The notes below the pieces were generated by a model that searched no databases, was not told the DNA's origin, and saw only the letters and a program-made list of their open reading frames with translations. A stretch of DNA of 64,000 nucleotides, from positions 4,526,001-4,590,000 of the forward strand of contig NZ_CP136708.1 in the NCBI RefSeq assembly GCF_032925565.1, read 5' to 3'. The translations under genes were made by a program, and so were the position numbers. This DNA is from Alteromonas sp. CI.11.F.A3. Lineage in GTDB: Bacteria; Pseudomonadota; Gammaproteobacteria; Enterobacterales; Alteromonadaceae. Within the stretch, counting starts at the first letter, position 1; every line of letters starts with the position of its first letter. Of this stretch, positions 1-8,702 are shown piece after piece.

Positions 1-930
1 GAATTATTCAACTTAGCAGCACCACAATCCGCTGCTTCGTCGACAACCTCTGCCAACACGTCGCCTAAAAATATTTCTGACCGATTACGTATATTAGTAG
101 TAGAAGACAACCCAGATAATATTTACGTGCTCAAAAAACAATTTGGTGCACTGAACATTAAAGCAAGCTTTGCCATGTCTGCTGAAGAAGCCATTATTTT
201 CTTTGAACAACAGCCATTCAATGTGGTGATTAGCGATTACCAAATGCCCGTCATTACTGGCGGAGAACTGATAGGTATTTTGCGAGGTTTAGAAGAAAGT
301 GAACAGCGACCTAAGGCCACCATGCTAATCCTAACCGCAGATAACTCTAAGCAGTGCCAAGCACACTGTAACGAAGTGGGTGTCGACCGAATTTTAATGA
401 AGCCGCTAACCTTGCAAACCTTAGCAGAACTAATTAGCCGTCTTAATAACGAGCAGCCCACTCCGAGTTCCTCTATAGAAACAACACCAGTTGAACCTGA
501 ACCGGAAGCTCACTTCTTTGAAGACGACTTTTTTGATGACAGTAGCGAGGTAAATAGTAAGATTGATCCCACCCGTGTTTTTGATATTTCAGCATTAACC
601 GAAATCGTTGGCGATATTAGCCCGCAAGAGGAATACGACTATCTATGCGGATTTGAAAAGAACCTGCACAAAGATTTCCCTCACATGTGTGACTTGGTCG
701 ATGTCGAAGACTGGCAAGCCCTCTCGAAGCTTGCTCACAAATTGAAAAGTAGCGCCAGAATTGTTGGCGCGTATCATCTAAGTCAAAAATGCGAAGCCGT
801 GGAGCTCGCAGGAAGACAAGATCCAGTAGACCAACTAATTTTGTTGGATTGGGAAGAAATGAAACTCGCTATCGAAGCGCTCATAGCTCATTTAAGAAAG
901 TATTTGGAACATCATGACTCAATCAAGTGA
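1..930 (+). CDS. Hybrid sensor histidine kinase, C-terminal part (REC + HPt), 5' end outside window
   Basis: The frame is open from the first base, so only the last 309 codons are seen. They contain a receiver domain (starts RILVVEDNPDN about visible residue 30; phospho-acceptor Asp in ISDYQMP about residue 79; conserved Lys in LMKPL), an acidic linker, and a C-terminal HPt domain with the phospho-accepting His in LAHKLKSSARIVGA (about residue 246). This REC-HPt order is the C-terminal half of BarA/EvgS-type hybrid kinases; the kinase core is inferred to lie upstream of the window. An internal GTG at 127 is not a credible start because it would cut off the first receiver strand and acidic residues. 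The stop overlaps the next gene by 17 bp, so the pair is translationally coupled and probably forms one phosphorelay. A stand-alone REC-HPt protein cannot be excluded. Confidence 0.8.
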   Translation, partial: ELFNLAAPQSAASSTTSANTSPKNISDRLRILVVEDNPDNIYVLKKQFGALNIKASFAMSAEEAIIFFEQQPFNVVISDYQMPVITGGELIGILRGLEESEQRPKATMLILTADNSKQCQAHCNEVGVDRILMKPLTLQTLAELISRLNNEQPTPSSSIETTPVEPEPEAHFFEDDFFDDSSEVNSKIDPTRVFDISALTEIVGDISPQEEYDYLCGFEKNLHKDFPHMCDLVDVEDWQALSKLAHKLKSSARIVGAYHLSQKCEAVELAGRQDPVDQLILLDWEEMKLAIEALIAHLRKYLEHHDSIK

Positions 931-2161
931 AGCACAAATTGTACTCTACATTACAGAGCCACAAAGTGACGAAATCGTTCTTGAGGTTATTAAGAAACAT
1001 TTTGAAGACTATGTTACGTGCGATTCTTTAAGAGATTTATGCAAGTTATTGATTGATACAAAACCTAAAGTGCTTTTATTAACCGGCGACTCATTAGAGA
1101 AAAGCCTGTTTACTTATTACCGCACACTGGAAGCACTGAAATCATACCACCTATGCAATCATAAAATTGTTAGTTTAATACCTCGTCAGTTTGAAAGAGA
1201 AGCTTATGAAGCCCATGCGGCGGGGATTATCGATGATTACATGATTGCCCGACCGGTTTATGAACTACATCGCATTATATTAATTTGCGAACATTTATTT
1301 ACCGAATTAGGGGTACATGTTCAAGATAAAGAGATGCTGGCTCAACAAACCTACTTTAGCAAAATCGACCATTTTGATGACAAAATAAAGCAGGCTTTAA
1401 AACAAGGCCTAGATTATAAAAATCAATTACAGTCAGAGTTTGAAAGCTCTATTGTAGAAATTGAGAACGCATTAGAACGAGCAGTAACACGGGTAGAAAT
1501 GGAGCAGTCCGTAGACCTTGATATTGCCAAGTTACAAGAGACCCTATCTAAAATAAAGTCAGACCAAATTCGTCCAGAGTTAATTAAACTACAAGCAAGG
1601 GCAATTAGCTTATTAGAAAAAACCCTCGATTTAAAAACCGCAGAATTAACGCCAAATACTAACGCTGAAGAAGCAACGACAGGTGCGAGCACTGAAACTA
1701 GCGCAGACGAAAAAGACAAAGGCTATGTCTTTAACCGACTATACAACCAAGATATCGACCCTGAAAAAGTACTAGAAAAAAAGAACGGTGTGCCATCTAT
1801 CCTTGTGGTTGAGGATGACATTATTAGTCTTCAATTAACTAAGCGATTGATTGATAAATATAAGATGCATTGTGATGCCGTAACCACAGGCAGGCAAGCC
1901 TTCGCTTCTTTAACCGCCAAAAAGTACGACCTTGTGCTAATGGATGTGAATTTACCAGACACTAACGGCATATACATTGTAGGCCAAGCGGCCTCACAGC
2001 AAAGCCTAAATGCTGATACACCTATCATCATGCTATCAGGAGATAAGCATAAAGCTACGGTGACTAAAGCGATGCAAAAAGGGGCTAAGGGTTACATTAT
2101 TAAGCCCCTACAAAAAAGTTCGTTTGATAGGTTGATAGAAAAGTATATTTCAAGCACCTAA
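914..2161 (+). CDS. Response regulator with N-terminal pseudo-receiver, helical linker and C-terminal receiver
   Basis: 415 residues, starting at an ATG inside the end of the upstream kinase gene. The C-terminal third (about residues 295-412) is a canonical receiver: ILVVEDD acidic pocket, phospho-acceptor Asp in LMDVNLPD, Lys in IIKPL. Residues 1-125 have an alternating strand/helix pattern like a receiver, but no phospho-acceptor Asp is recognisable. The middle (about 140-245) is long, helical and charged, probably coiled coil or dimerisation. There is no DNA-binding or enzymatic output domain, so it may act by protein-protein interaction downstream of the coupled hybrid kinase. A strong terminator follows at 2192-2221. 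The regulated process is unknown. Confidence 0.75.
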   Translation: MTQSSEAQIVLYITEPQSDEIVLEVIKKHFEDYVTCDSLRDLCKLLIDTKPKVLLLTGDSLEKSLFTYYRTLEALKSYHLCNHKIVSLIPRQFEREAYEAHAAGIIDDYMIARPVYELHRIILICEHLFTELGVHVQDKEMLAQQTYFSKIDHFDDKIKQALKQGLDYKNQLQSEFESSIVEIENALERAVTRVEMEQSVDLDIAKLQETLSKIKSDQIRPELIKLQARAISLLEKTLDLKTAELTPNTNAEEATTGASTETSADEKDKGYVFNRLYNQDIDPEKVLEKKNGVPSILVVEDDIISLQLTKRLIDKYKMHCDAVTTGRQAFASLTAKKYDLVLMDVNLPDTNGIYIVGQAASQQSLNADTPIIMLSGDKHKATVTKAMQKGAKGYIIKPLQKSSFDRLIEKYISST

Positions 2162-2191
2162 ACTGATATTTAGATATGTATTTTTAAAACA

Positions 2192-2221
2192 AAAAAAGCC
2201 CTTAATGTAAGGGCTTTTTAC
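2192..2221. terminator. Bidirectional rho-independent terminator
   Basis: A-run, then stem AGCCCTTA/TAAGGGCT with a short loop and a T-run. It lies between the convergent response-regulator gene (+) and ssb (-), and can serve both. Confidence 0.85.
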
Positions 2222-2273
2222 TATTCTTGAAACGCTATGTTCTAAGTCAGTCCTAAAACACGCTCATCAGAAA

Positions 2274-2861
2274 TTAGAACGGAATGTCGTCATCAAAGTC
2301 AAAGTCTGGCTCAGCCATTGGAGGCTGCTTAGGCTGTGACTGACCACCGCCTTGATTAGGCGCTTGCTGTTGATAACCGCCTTGATTTTGACCACCTTGG
2401 TTTTGGCCGCCTTGCTGCTGATAACCACCTTGGCTTTGGCCACCTTGTTGCTGGTATCCACCTTGCTGGTTATTCTGAGGGCGTTGATAACCGCCACCCG
2501 CATTACCACCGCCACCTTCACCACCGCGACCACCAAGCATTTGCATTTGGTCTACAATAATTTCTGTAGTGTAACGGTCTTGGCCAGACTGATCTTGCCA
2601 CTTACGCGTTTGCAATTTACCTTCAACGTAAATTTGAGAACCCTTTTTCAGGTATTCTCCGGCAATTTCTGCTAAGCGACGGTACATAGTAAGGCGGTGC
2701 CACTCAGTGCGTTCCTGCATTTGGCCTTGCGGATCTTTCCAGCTTTCGCTGGTAGCCAAGCTTAGGTTCGCAACGGCGTTACCGTTAGGCATGTATCGTA
2801 CTTCAGGATCATTACCTAGATTTCCCACAAGTATGACCTTGTTAACGCCTTTCGTTGCCAT
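2274..2861 (-). CDS. ssb: Single-stranded DNA-binding protein SSB
   Basis: 195 residues. The N-terminal OB fold (about 1-110; begins [20 protein letters not shown] and contains TEWHRLT) binds ssDNA in replication, recombination and repair. It is followed by a long Gly/Gln-rich linker (about 112-180) and the acidic tip DFDDDIPF that docks partner enzymes such as RecQ, UvrD and exonuclease I. It is somewhat longer than E. coli SSB (178 residues) because of the linker. A GGAGACACC ribosome-binding site directly precedes the ATG. In related bacteria ssb sits beside an MFS gene and uvrA; here those lie 9-10 kb away, separated by the galactose cluster. Confidence 0.97.
   Translation of the reverse strand: MATKGVNKVILVGNLGNDPEVRYMPNGNAVANLSLATSESWKDPQGQMQERTEWHRLTMYRRLAEIAGEYLKKGSQIYVEGKLQTRKWQDQSGQDRYTTEIIVDQMQMLGGRGGEGGGGNAGGGYQRPQNNQQGGYQQQGGQSQGGYQQQGGQNQGGQNQGGYQQQAPNQGGGQSQPKQPPMAEPDFDFDDDIPF
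2349..2485 (-). repeat. Degenerate tandem repeats coding for the SSB Gly/Gln linker
   Basis: Imperfect units related to GGYQQQGGQ (minus strand) recur several times, giving a low-complexity Gly/Gln/Asn segment. It is likely prone to length change by slippage; this is coding sequence, not a CRISPR array. Confidence 0.7.
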
Positions 2862-3176
2862 TGGTGTCTCCTGTAACGTATTTAGTGCCTTGCTGCTCTA
2901 TCACTTTGTGACAACAACAAGTGCGAAAGTTTCATCGATATTAGCCGATTAGTATATCTTATTTTGAACAGGAGAAATTAAGTTTTTTCTCTCCCGTGTG
3001 CTTTCAAATTTGAACGCTATCAAAATATTCATAGCTTGTCGGCTGAACTTTCGCATGGTTTTATTGGGCGCTTGATAGATTAAGCGCACAAACCATTACC
3101 CGTTACTTTCTACCTCCAGTGGCTTTTTACCGCCAGCAGCGCTTTACCACCAGCAGTTTTTTAACAGCAGCAGTCT
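2862..3176. other. Intergenic region upstream of ssb and downstream of the symporter gene
   Basis: 315 bp without a credible gene. The ssb-proximal part holds its probable promoter on the minus strand (a TATACT-like -10 near 2948-2955). The part next to the symporter stop holds a short degenerate repeat (3123-3191). No LexA box of CTGT-N8-ACAG form is visible upstream of ssb. Confidence 0.5.
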
Positions 3177-3191
3177 TTACCACCAAGCGCC
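3123..3191. repeat. Degenerate tandem repeat at the 3' end of the symporter gene
   Basis: Units reading CTTTTTACCGCCAGCAG, CTTTACCACCAGCAG, AACAGCAGCAG and CTTTACCACCAAGCG follow each other with 13-20 bp periodicity. The last unit contains the Trp-Trp-stop end of the symporter gene (minus strand), suggesting local duplication of the gene end. Confidence 0.5.
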
Positions 3192-4739
3192 GTAGAAGGC
3201 GATAAGCAAACACACTACGGCAAAGGCTGCAATATTAAACCCTTTGGTGGTAGCGAATTCGACCTCATCTAAATCTACTGCATTTTCATGTACACCTTTT
3301 TTCTCGGCAAGCGACACAATAATAGCCACAGACACACAAAGTAAGAACACGATACCCACGCGGTCAATAAACGGCAGTTCAGGCCAGAATTGACGGAACA
3401 CAATACTAAGTACAAACGAACCGAGAGCGGCGCATAGTCCGCCGGTTGCTGTGGTCTTCTTCCAGAACATACCCAATACAAACAAGGCGCAAATACCTGG
3501 CGTAAAGAAGCCTGTAAATTCTTGGATATATTGAAAGGCTTGGTCGAAATTACCTAATAATGGTTTTGCGGTAATCATGGCAATAATAAGCGATACAAAG
3601 CTAACAATACGGCCTACTTTTACATAGTGATGTTGGCTTTCATTTGGGCGTTTGTCTTTGTATAAGTCCATAGTAAATATGGTCGATACACTGTTGGTCA
3701 TCGAAGCTAACGACGACACTATTGCGGCTACTAACGCGGCAAAAATCACCCCTTTCAACCCTACTGGCATCATGCTCATTAGTGATGGGTAGGCTTGATC
3801 AGGCTTTGAAAGCTCCGGCACTAATAGCACTGCCGCAATGCCTGGTAACACCACAATTAATGGCATTAACAGTTTAAGGAATGCTGCAAACGCTATCCCT
3901 TTTTGGGCTTCTTGTAGGCTTTTCGCCGCCAATGTGCGCTGAATAATGTATTGGTTAAAGCCCCAGTACGACAGGTTCATTATCCACATACCACCAATGA
4001 GTACGGAAATGCCCGGCAAGTCCATATAATGCGGATTATCTTTCGATAAAATCATATCGAATTTTTCAGGTAGCTGGTTACTTAGGTCAATAAAACCTTG
4101 AATAGGGCCATTACCACCACTGATTAAATTAAGCGCGGTGTAAGATAAAAACAGGCCGCCAAATATCAACAGTACCACTTGAATAATGTCGGTAAGTGCC
4201 ACGGCTTTTAGCCCGCCGTATAACGAATAAGCCAGCGAGAAAGCACCTAGGAATATCATGCCATAAACCATGTCCACACCAGCAATGGTGTTAATGGCTA
4301 AGGCGCCCAACCACAAGACCGCGGTTAAGTTTACAAATACGTAAACCCCTAACCAAAATACTGCCATGACTTTACGCACTCGATGGTCGTAACGCTGCTC
4401 TAAGAACTGCGGCATGGTATATATTTTGTGCTTTAAGAAAATGGGTAAAAAGTATTTTCCTACAATAATAAGTGTGATGGCTGCCATCCACTCATAAGAG
4501 GCAATAGCTAATCCCAGCTGGTAGCCAGAGCCTGACATACCAATGATCTGCTCTGCCGATATATTTGCCGCAATCAGCGAGGCCCCTATTGCCCACCATG
4601 GCAAGCTAGAGCCTGCTAAGAAGTAGTCGTTCGTATCTTTTTCGTGCCCCTGCTTTTCCCTTGATACCCACCATGCGATGCCGATAAGCGCCACCACGTA
4701 GATCACAAACACTGTGATGTCTAACGATGCTAATTTCAT
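3177..4739 (-). CDS. Na+/galactose symporter (SSS family, vSGLT-like)
   Basis: 520 residues from the chosen ATG, with about 14 hydrophobic segments. It is very similar to Vibrio parahaemolyticus vSGLT: the runs NDYFLAGSSLPWWAIGASLIA, AANISAEQIIGMSGSGYQLG and WGFNQYIIQRTLAAKS match the sugar- and Na+-binding core of that transporter. Inner-membrane uptake of galactose (possibly glucose) driven by Na+ is inferred from this and from the adjacent galK, galT, galM and galR. A TTG four codons upstream would lengthen it; the ATG is preferred because GGGA lies 7-8 bases before it. A T-tailed palindrome separates it from galK, so it probably has its own promoter in 4740-4928. Confidence 0.92.
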   Translation of the reverse strand: MKLASLDITVFVIYVVALIGIAWWVSREKQGHEKDTNDYFLAGSSLPWWAIGASLIAANISAEQIIGMSGSGYQLGLAIASYEWMAAITLIIVGKYFLPIFLKHKIYTMPQFLEQRYDHRVRKVMAVFWLGVYVFVNLTAVLWLGALAINTIAGVDMVYGMIFLGAFSLAYSLYGGLKAVALTDIIQVVLLIFGGLFLSYTALNLISGGNGPIQGFIDLSNQLPEKFDMILSKDNPHYMDLPGISVLIGGMWIMNLSYWGFNQYIIQRTLAAKSLQEAQKGIAFAAFLKLLMPLIVVLPGIAAVLLVPELSKPDQAYPSLMSMMPVGLKGVIFAALVAAIVSSLASMTNSVSTIFTMDLYKDKRPNESQHHYVKVGRIVSFVSLIIAMITAKPLLGNFDQAFQYIQEFTGFFTPGICALFVLGMFWKKTTATGGLCAALGSFVLSIVFRQFWPELPFIDRVGIVFLLCVSVAIIVSLAEKKGVHENAVDLDEVEFATTKGFNIAAFAVVCLLIAFYGAWW

Positions 4740-4928
4740 AGTTTTTCCCAACGATTATTTTAGTTTTGCGGTGCGAATTTTCTCGATGCAGGGTCGATGA
4801 AGGCTATTGGTATTATTATTATTAAAGTTAAAGTCCACACCATGACTTTCTTTATGACTTCGCCAAAAAGCGCATCATTAATATCACATTTCATTAACTT
4901 AGATGAACAAGAAATATAAATTTAAGGC

Positions 4929-4960
4929 AAAAAAACGTTGTCTTGAAATTCAAAACAACG
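4929..4960 (-). terminator. Terminator-like palindrome downstream of galK
   Basis: Twelve-base arms CGTTGTCTTGAA (4936-4947) and TTCAAAACAACG (4949-4960), one mismatch and a one-base centre, with a run of seven T on the minus strand after the stem. The stem is AT-rich, so it may be a weak terminator limiting galTK read-through into the symporter gene. An operator role is the alternative. Confidence 0.55.
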
Positions 4961-5011
4961 CAAGGGGCACAAGTAATCGTTAACGGGAGTCTTGTGTATT
5001 ACATGAAAAAA

Positions 5012-6151
5012 TTAAGCAAAGGCACCTTGAGTGGCTGTGCATACATAAATATCGGCTTTGTAGCCAGTCTCATCGAAGTACTTGTCGGCTACCACTTGCT
5101 TAACCGCATCTACTGAGTCGGTTGGAACTAACGCCACAACGCAGCCACCAAAACCGCCACCGGTCATGCGAACGCCACCAGTTTTACCTAATACTTCACC
5201 AATAATTTCTACAAGGTAGTCAATGGGCGGTACGGTAATTTCAAAGTCGTCGCGCATAGAAACATGAGATTCTGCCATCGCCTCACTCACGGTGGTGATA
5301 TCACCTACCTTCAATGCTTCGCTGGCACTTAATGTACGCGCATTTTCAGTAATAATATGACGGGCACGTCGATAAACCACTTCAGGCATATGAGGCTTAG
5401 CGGTTTCCAGCACTTCAATAGTCGCTTCACGTAACGAAGGAACGCTTAATAACGACGCGCCTTGCTCACACTGTTCACGACGCAAATTGTATTCGCTGTC
5501 TACCAAGCCACGTTTTACATTTGAGTTAATGATCACAATTTGATGTGATGATGGCAGTGGAGAATGTTCAATCGCCAGTGATTGGCAATCAAGCAACATT
5601 GCACTTCCTTCGTGACCCATTGCCGATACCAACTGATCCATAATGCCGCACGAACAACCCACAAAGGTGTTTTCAGCTTTCTGACCAAGTAAGGCCGCTT
5701 GAACACCGTCTAGCGGTAACTCATATAGTGCGCTAAGGGCTTTCAAAATAGCGATTTCAAAAGAAGCAGATGAGCTTAAACCCGCACCTTGTGGCACGTT
5801 GCCTGTAACAACAAGATTAGCACCAGCAAAATCAGGTAAGGCATCTTTAAGGACTTTAACCACGCCACGCACATAGTTCGCCCAGCCTTGGTTATCGTCA
5901 TACTGAATATCAGCCAGTGAAAACTGGTTTTGCTGATTTTCATAATCAAGCGCAGACACTACTATGTCGTTGTCATCACGTTTTGATGCAGCAACCCACG
6001 TACCAAAGTTAATGGCGGCTGGAAACACAAATCCTTCGTTGTAGTCGGTATGCTCACCGATGAGGTTTACTCGACCTGGCGCGTGGGCAATAAGCGTAGG
6101 CTCTGCGTCGAAACAACGTGTAAATTCTGATGAAAGTAACTGGTTATCCAT
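5012..6151 (-). CDS. galK: Galactokinase
   Basis: 379 residues, usual length. GHMP-kinase family: galactokinase signature [15 protein letters not shown] at residues 26-40, ATP-binding loop [11 protein letters not shown] at 120-130 and the C-terminal glycine motif GGGFGGCVV. It phosphorylates alpha-D-galactose to galactose-1-phosphate in the cytosol, the first committed Leloir step. Its ATG overlaps the galT stop by 8 bp (ATGGATAA), so the two are translationally coupled. A T-tailed palindrome follows 50 bp downstream. Confidence 0.97.
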   Translation of the reverse strand: MDNQLLSSEFTRCFDAEPTLIAHAPGRVNLIGEHTDYNEGFVFPAAINFGTWVAASKRDDNDIVVSALDYENQQNQFSLADIQYDDNQGWANYVRGVVKVLKDALPDFAGANLVVTGNVPQGAGLSSSASFEIAILKALSALYELPLDGVQAALLGQKAENTFVGCSCGIMDQLVSAMGHEGSAMLLDCQSLAIEHSPLPSSHQIVIINSNVKRGLVDSEYNLRREQCEQGASLLSVPSLREATIEVLETAKPHMPEVVYRRARHIITENARTLSASEALKVGDITTVSEAMAESHVSMRDDFEITVPPIDYLVEIIGEVLGKTGGVRMTGGGFGGCVVALVPTDSVDAVKQVVADKYFDETGYKADIYVCTATQGAFA

Positions 6152-7199
6152 TGGTGTTCTCGCGTTTCTTATAATGCACTACAGGCAGTGCTTTTAATCG
6201 GTCTGCAGCTTGCTCGGGCGTAAGGTCGCGCTGAGCTTCAGCCATCATTTCGTAGCCAACCATAAATTTGCGTACACTCGCTGAGCGTAAAAGTGGTGGG
6301 AAGAAATGGGCGTGTACAGTCCATTCTGGATGCGTTTCGTTATCGAACGGCGCACTATGCCAGCCCATCGAATACGGGAATGACGTTTCAAATAAGTTGT
6401 CGTAACGGCTGGTGATATCACCAATAATTTGTGCCAACGAGTACGATTGAGCATCGGTTATTTTATCTAATGACTGTACGTTAAAGCGCGGAAGCAATAA
6501 GGTTTCAAAAGGCCAAGCAGCCCAGTATGGCACCACGACAACCCAATCATCATTTTGGCAAACTACGCGCTCCTGCTTTTCAACTTCTTGTTCGGCGTAA
6601 TCAAGCAGCATAGGGCGCTGGTTTTCTGCGTAGTATTGACCAAGTTGAACTAGCTTTTTCGCCGGATCTGAAGGTAAGTGCTGCTGTGCCCATACTTGAC
6701 CGTGAGGATGTGGGTTTGAACATCCCATTGCTGAGCCTTTGTTTTCAAACACTTGAACCCAAGTAAATTCTTTACCTAGCTCTTCGGTTTGTGCTTTCCA
6801 ACAATTCACCACTTCAGTGCGTTCATCGTCGGTAAGTTCCGGCAACGTTTTGCTGTGATCTGGAGAGAAGCAGATAACACGGCTGCAACCTTGCTCGGTT
6901 TCAAACTGGAATAACCCACTCTTTTCGCTGGCTTGTTGGGTATCTTTTTTCAATGCAGCAAAGTCATTTTCAAAAACGAAAGTGCCAGTGTAATGAGGGT
7001 TTACTTCACCGTTAACCCGAGTATTGCCTGGGCATAAATAGCAAGTGGGATCGTATGATGGCTTTTGCTCGTTCGAAGGCTCTTCAGATTGTCCTTGCCA
7101 AGGGCGCTTAGCGCGATGTGGCGACACTAAAACCCATTCACCTAGCAATGGGTTATAACGGCGATGTGGATCGTCAGTTGGGTCGAAGGGCTTTCCCAT
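6144..7199 (-). CDS. galT: Galactose-1-phosphate uridylyltransferase
   Basis: 351 residues from the ATG, compared with 348 in E. coli. The catalytic motif HPHGQ occupies residues 164-168, so the nucleophilic His is H166, the same number as in E. coli GalT. The zinc-site cysteines C53 and C56 (CYLC) are present. It exchanges galactose-1-phosphate with UDP-glucose. A GTG four codons upstream is in frame, but AGAGAA placed just before the ATG supports 7199. It is the first gene of a galT-galK operon, with a LacI/GalR-type operator 93 bp upstream. UDP-galactose 4-epimerase (galE), needed to complete the cycle, is not in this window. Confidence 0.97.
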   Translation of the reverse strand: MGKPFDPTDDPHRRYNPLLGEWVLVSPHRAKRPWQGQSEEPSNEQKPSYDPTCYLCPGNTRVNGEVNPHYTGTFVFENDFAALKKDTQQASEKSGLFQFETEQGCSRVICFSPDHSKTLPELTDDERTEVVNCWKAQTEELGKEFTWVQVFENKGSAMGCSNPHPHGQVWAQQHLPSDPAKKLVQLGQYYAENQRPMLLDYAEQEVEKQERVVCQNDDWVVVVPYWAAWPFETLLLPRFNVQSLDKITDAQSYSLAQIIGDITSRYDNLFETSFPYSMGWHSAPFDNETHPEWTVHAHFFPPLLRSASVRKFMVGYEMMAEAQRDLTPEQAADRLKALPVVHYKKRENTNG

Positions 7200-7291
7200 A
7201 ATTTCTCTCACTATTTATTTGGCTTTCGTTGCAATTTTGCCACACCGTCACCAAATAAATTTTGTGTGAGTGGGTGTAATCAAACCAAAAA

Positions 7292-7307
7292 GGTTAAACG
7301 TTTACCC
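7292..7307. promoter_or_regulatory. LacI/GalR-type operator upstream of galTK
   Basis: Near-perfect 16-bp palindrome GGTTAAAC|GTTTACCC with the central CG typical of LacI-family operators (one mismatch between half-sites). It lies in the galM-galT gap, 93 bp before the galT ATG, and the only LacI-family gene in sight (8703-9704) is GalR-like. Binding is inferred. Confidence 0.65.
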
Positions 7308-7401
7308 TCAATAATATAGTAAGGGCTCACGATTATCAATTATCGAATAAAGATAATACATTGTTAAATAAATTAACAATTCAAATGTACTATCTTTTCG
7401 T

Positions 7402-8418
7402 TTAATTCAGCGTGAATTGATACCGTATTTCAGCGGTAAAGGGTTTATCGGGGTAAATGATGCAATCAGGAAACTCTGGTTTATTCGGTGCATCGGGGAA
7501 GTGCTGGGGCTCTAAACATAATGCGCCAAGCTGACTGTCAGTTTCTAAGCTACCCGTATAGAACTGAATACCCGGTAAGTCGGTGTATAAATCCATTTGC
7601 AGATTTGTATCTTCAGCAAACACCTGTGCCTGAGGCTTTCCAGCTGCCCCTTTATTTAATACGAAGTTATGATCGTATCCACCCACCAAATTATACAAAT
7701 CATGTGATTTTGTGCTGTTTTCGTTCACCCGAGTGAGTGCGCTAAAGTCGAAGGGCGTGCCGGCTACTTCTATAAGTTTGCCTGTTGGCAATAAGGTACT
7801 GTCTGCATCAGTAACCCGCTCTGCGTCAATTTGCACCAAGGTGTTTTCAACAGTCGCATCTTTACTTAATGTAAAATACGCGTGTTGGGTAAGGCTGAAA
7901 GGGGTCGCTTTGTCTGTGGTAGCATTCAGTGAAAGCGATAATGTATTAGCATCATCTAGGGTATAAACAGCCTCAACGGTTACGTTGCCAGGAAAACCTC
8001 CTTCGCCGTCAGGGCTAGATAAGCTTAAAGATAACGAAACACTGTCTGCATGCGTTTGTGCCTTAGCTTCCCACATCTTTTTATGAAAACCTGGAATGCC
8101 GCCGTGCAAGTTATGTTCACCCCCATTTTTATCGAGGTGATACTCAGTACCTTCCAGGGTGAACTTCCCATGCCCAATGCGGTTAGCGAAACGCCCTACT
8201 ATTGCATTTCTATAACTGGGATCGTCCACATAGCCATCGATAGTTGAATATGACTGCACGCAAGCATGAAGCTTACCTTGGTTATCTGGCACATTTAATT
8301 CGTGAATTATGCCGCCATAATTCAAAATTTTTGCCTGCATACCTTGTGAATTACTTAACGTGTAGAGGGTGACTTTATCACCATCAACGACACCAAAATC
8401 AGACGCTTCAACTTTCAT
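7402..8418 (-). CDS. galM: Aldose 1-epimerase (galactose mutarotase)
   Basis: 338 residues, typical length. The GalM beta-sandwich motifs are present: GRFANRIGHG near residue 75, the first catalytic His in NLHGG (H105), the second His in LTQHAYF (about 178) and the catalytic Glu in CLEPQHFPD (about 305). It interconverts beta- and alpha-D-galactose so that GalK receives the alpha anomer. It is transcribed in the same direction as galTK but separated by a 202-bp gap with an operator, so it is either a separate unit or the head of a longer operon. AAGG lies 16 bases before the ATG; there is no closer ribosome-binding site. Confidence 0.96.
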   Translation of the reverse strand: MKVEASDFGVVDGDKVTLYTLSNSQGMQAKILNYGGIIHELNVPDNQGKLHACVQSYSTIDGYVDDPSYRNAIVGRFANRIGHGKFTLEGTEYHLDKNGGEHNLHGGIPGFHKKMWEAKAQTHADSVSLSLSLSSPDGEGGFPGNVTVEAVYTLDDANTLSLSLNATTDKATPFSLTQHAYFTLSKDATVENTLVQIDAERVTDADSTLLPTGKLIEVAGTPFDFSALTRVNENSTKSHDLYNLVGGYDHNFVLNKGAAGKPQAQVFAEDTNLQMDLYTDLPGIQFYTGSLETDSQLGALCLEPQHFPDAPNKPEFPDCIIYPDKPFTAEIRYQFTLN

Positions 8419-8541
8419 AACAATGCATTAACCTTTTTTGCAAGAAATGAAGATTACCATTTTTTAATTAATAGGCTGGCACGACCTCAACAGCAAGGAG
8501 GGTATACGTTTTCTTATTCTGTTTATAGTGCTATTTGTTAG

Positions 8542-8555
8542 AACATTTTTATGTT
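8542..8555. other. Short inverted repeat in the galM-galR divergent promoter region
   Basis: AACAT-TTTT-ATGTT in the AT-rich 284-bp space between galM (-) and galR (+); a tandem TGTACGC also lies close by. It could be a second regulator site, but it does not match the 7292 operator. Weak. Confidence 0.3.
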
Positions 8556-8702
8556 TTTTTGTAAATATACTGTACGCTGTACGCCATAACAGAGGATAGT
8601 TGCAGCCAATATGGCTAAATTGAGTAGCAAAAATGCTTACTGGCCTACCTAAACTGCGAGTCTTCACTTCTATAACCTAATAATAATTGCTAATTTTTCT
8701 GT

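Noticed and set aside
2349-2485. Regularly repeated sequence in ssb, superficially array-like
   Set aside because: It is in frame with SSB and encodes the Gly/Gln linker; there are no constant repeats with unique spacers, so it is not CRISPR.
2267-2536. 89-residue minus-strand frame inside ssb
   Set aside because: Shadow frame produced by the low-complexity linker; no ribosome-binding site or sensible composition.
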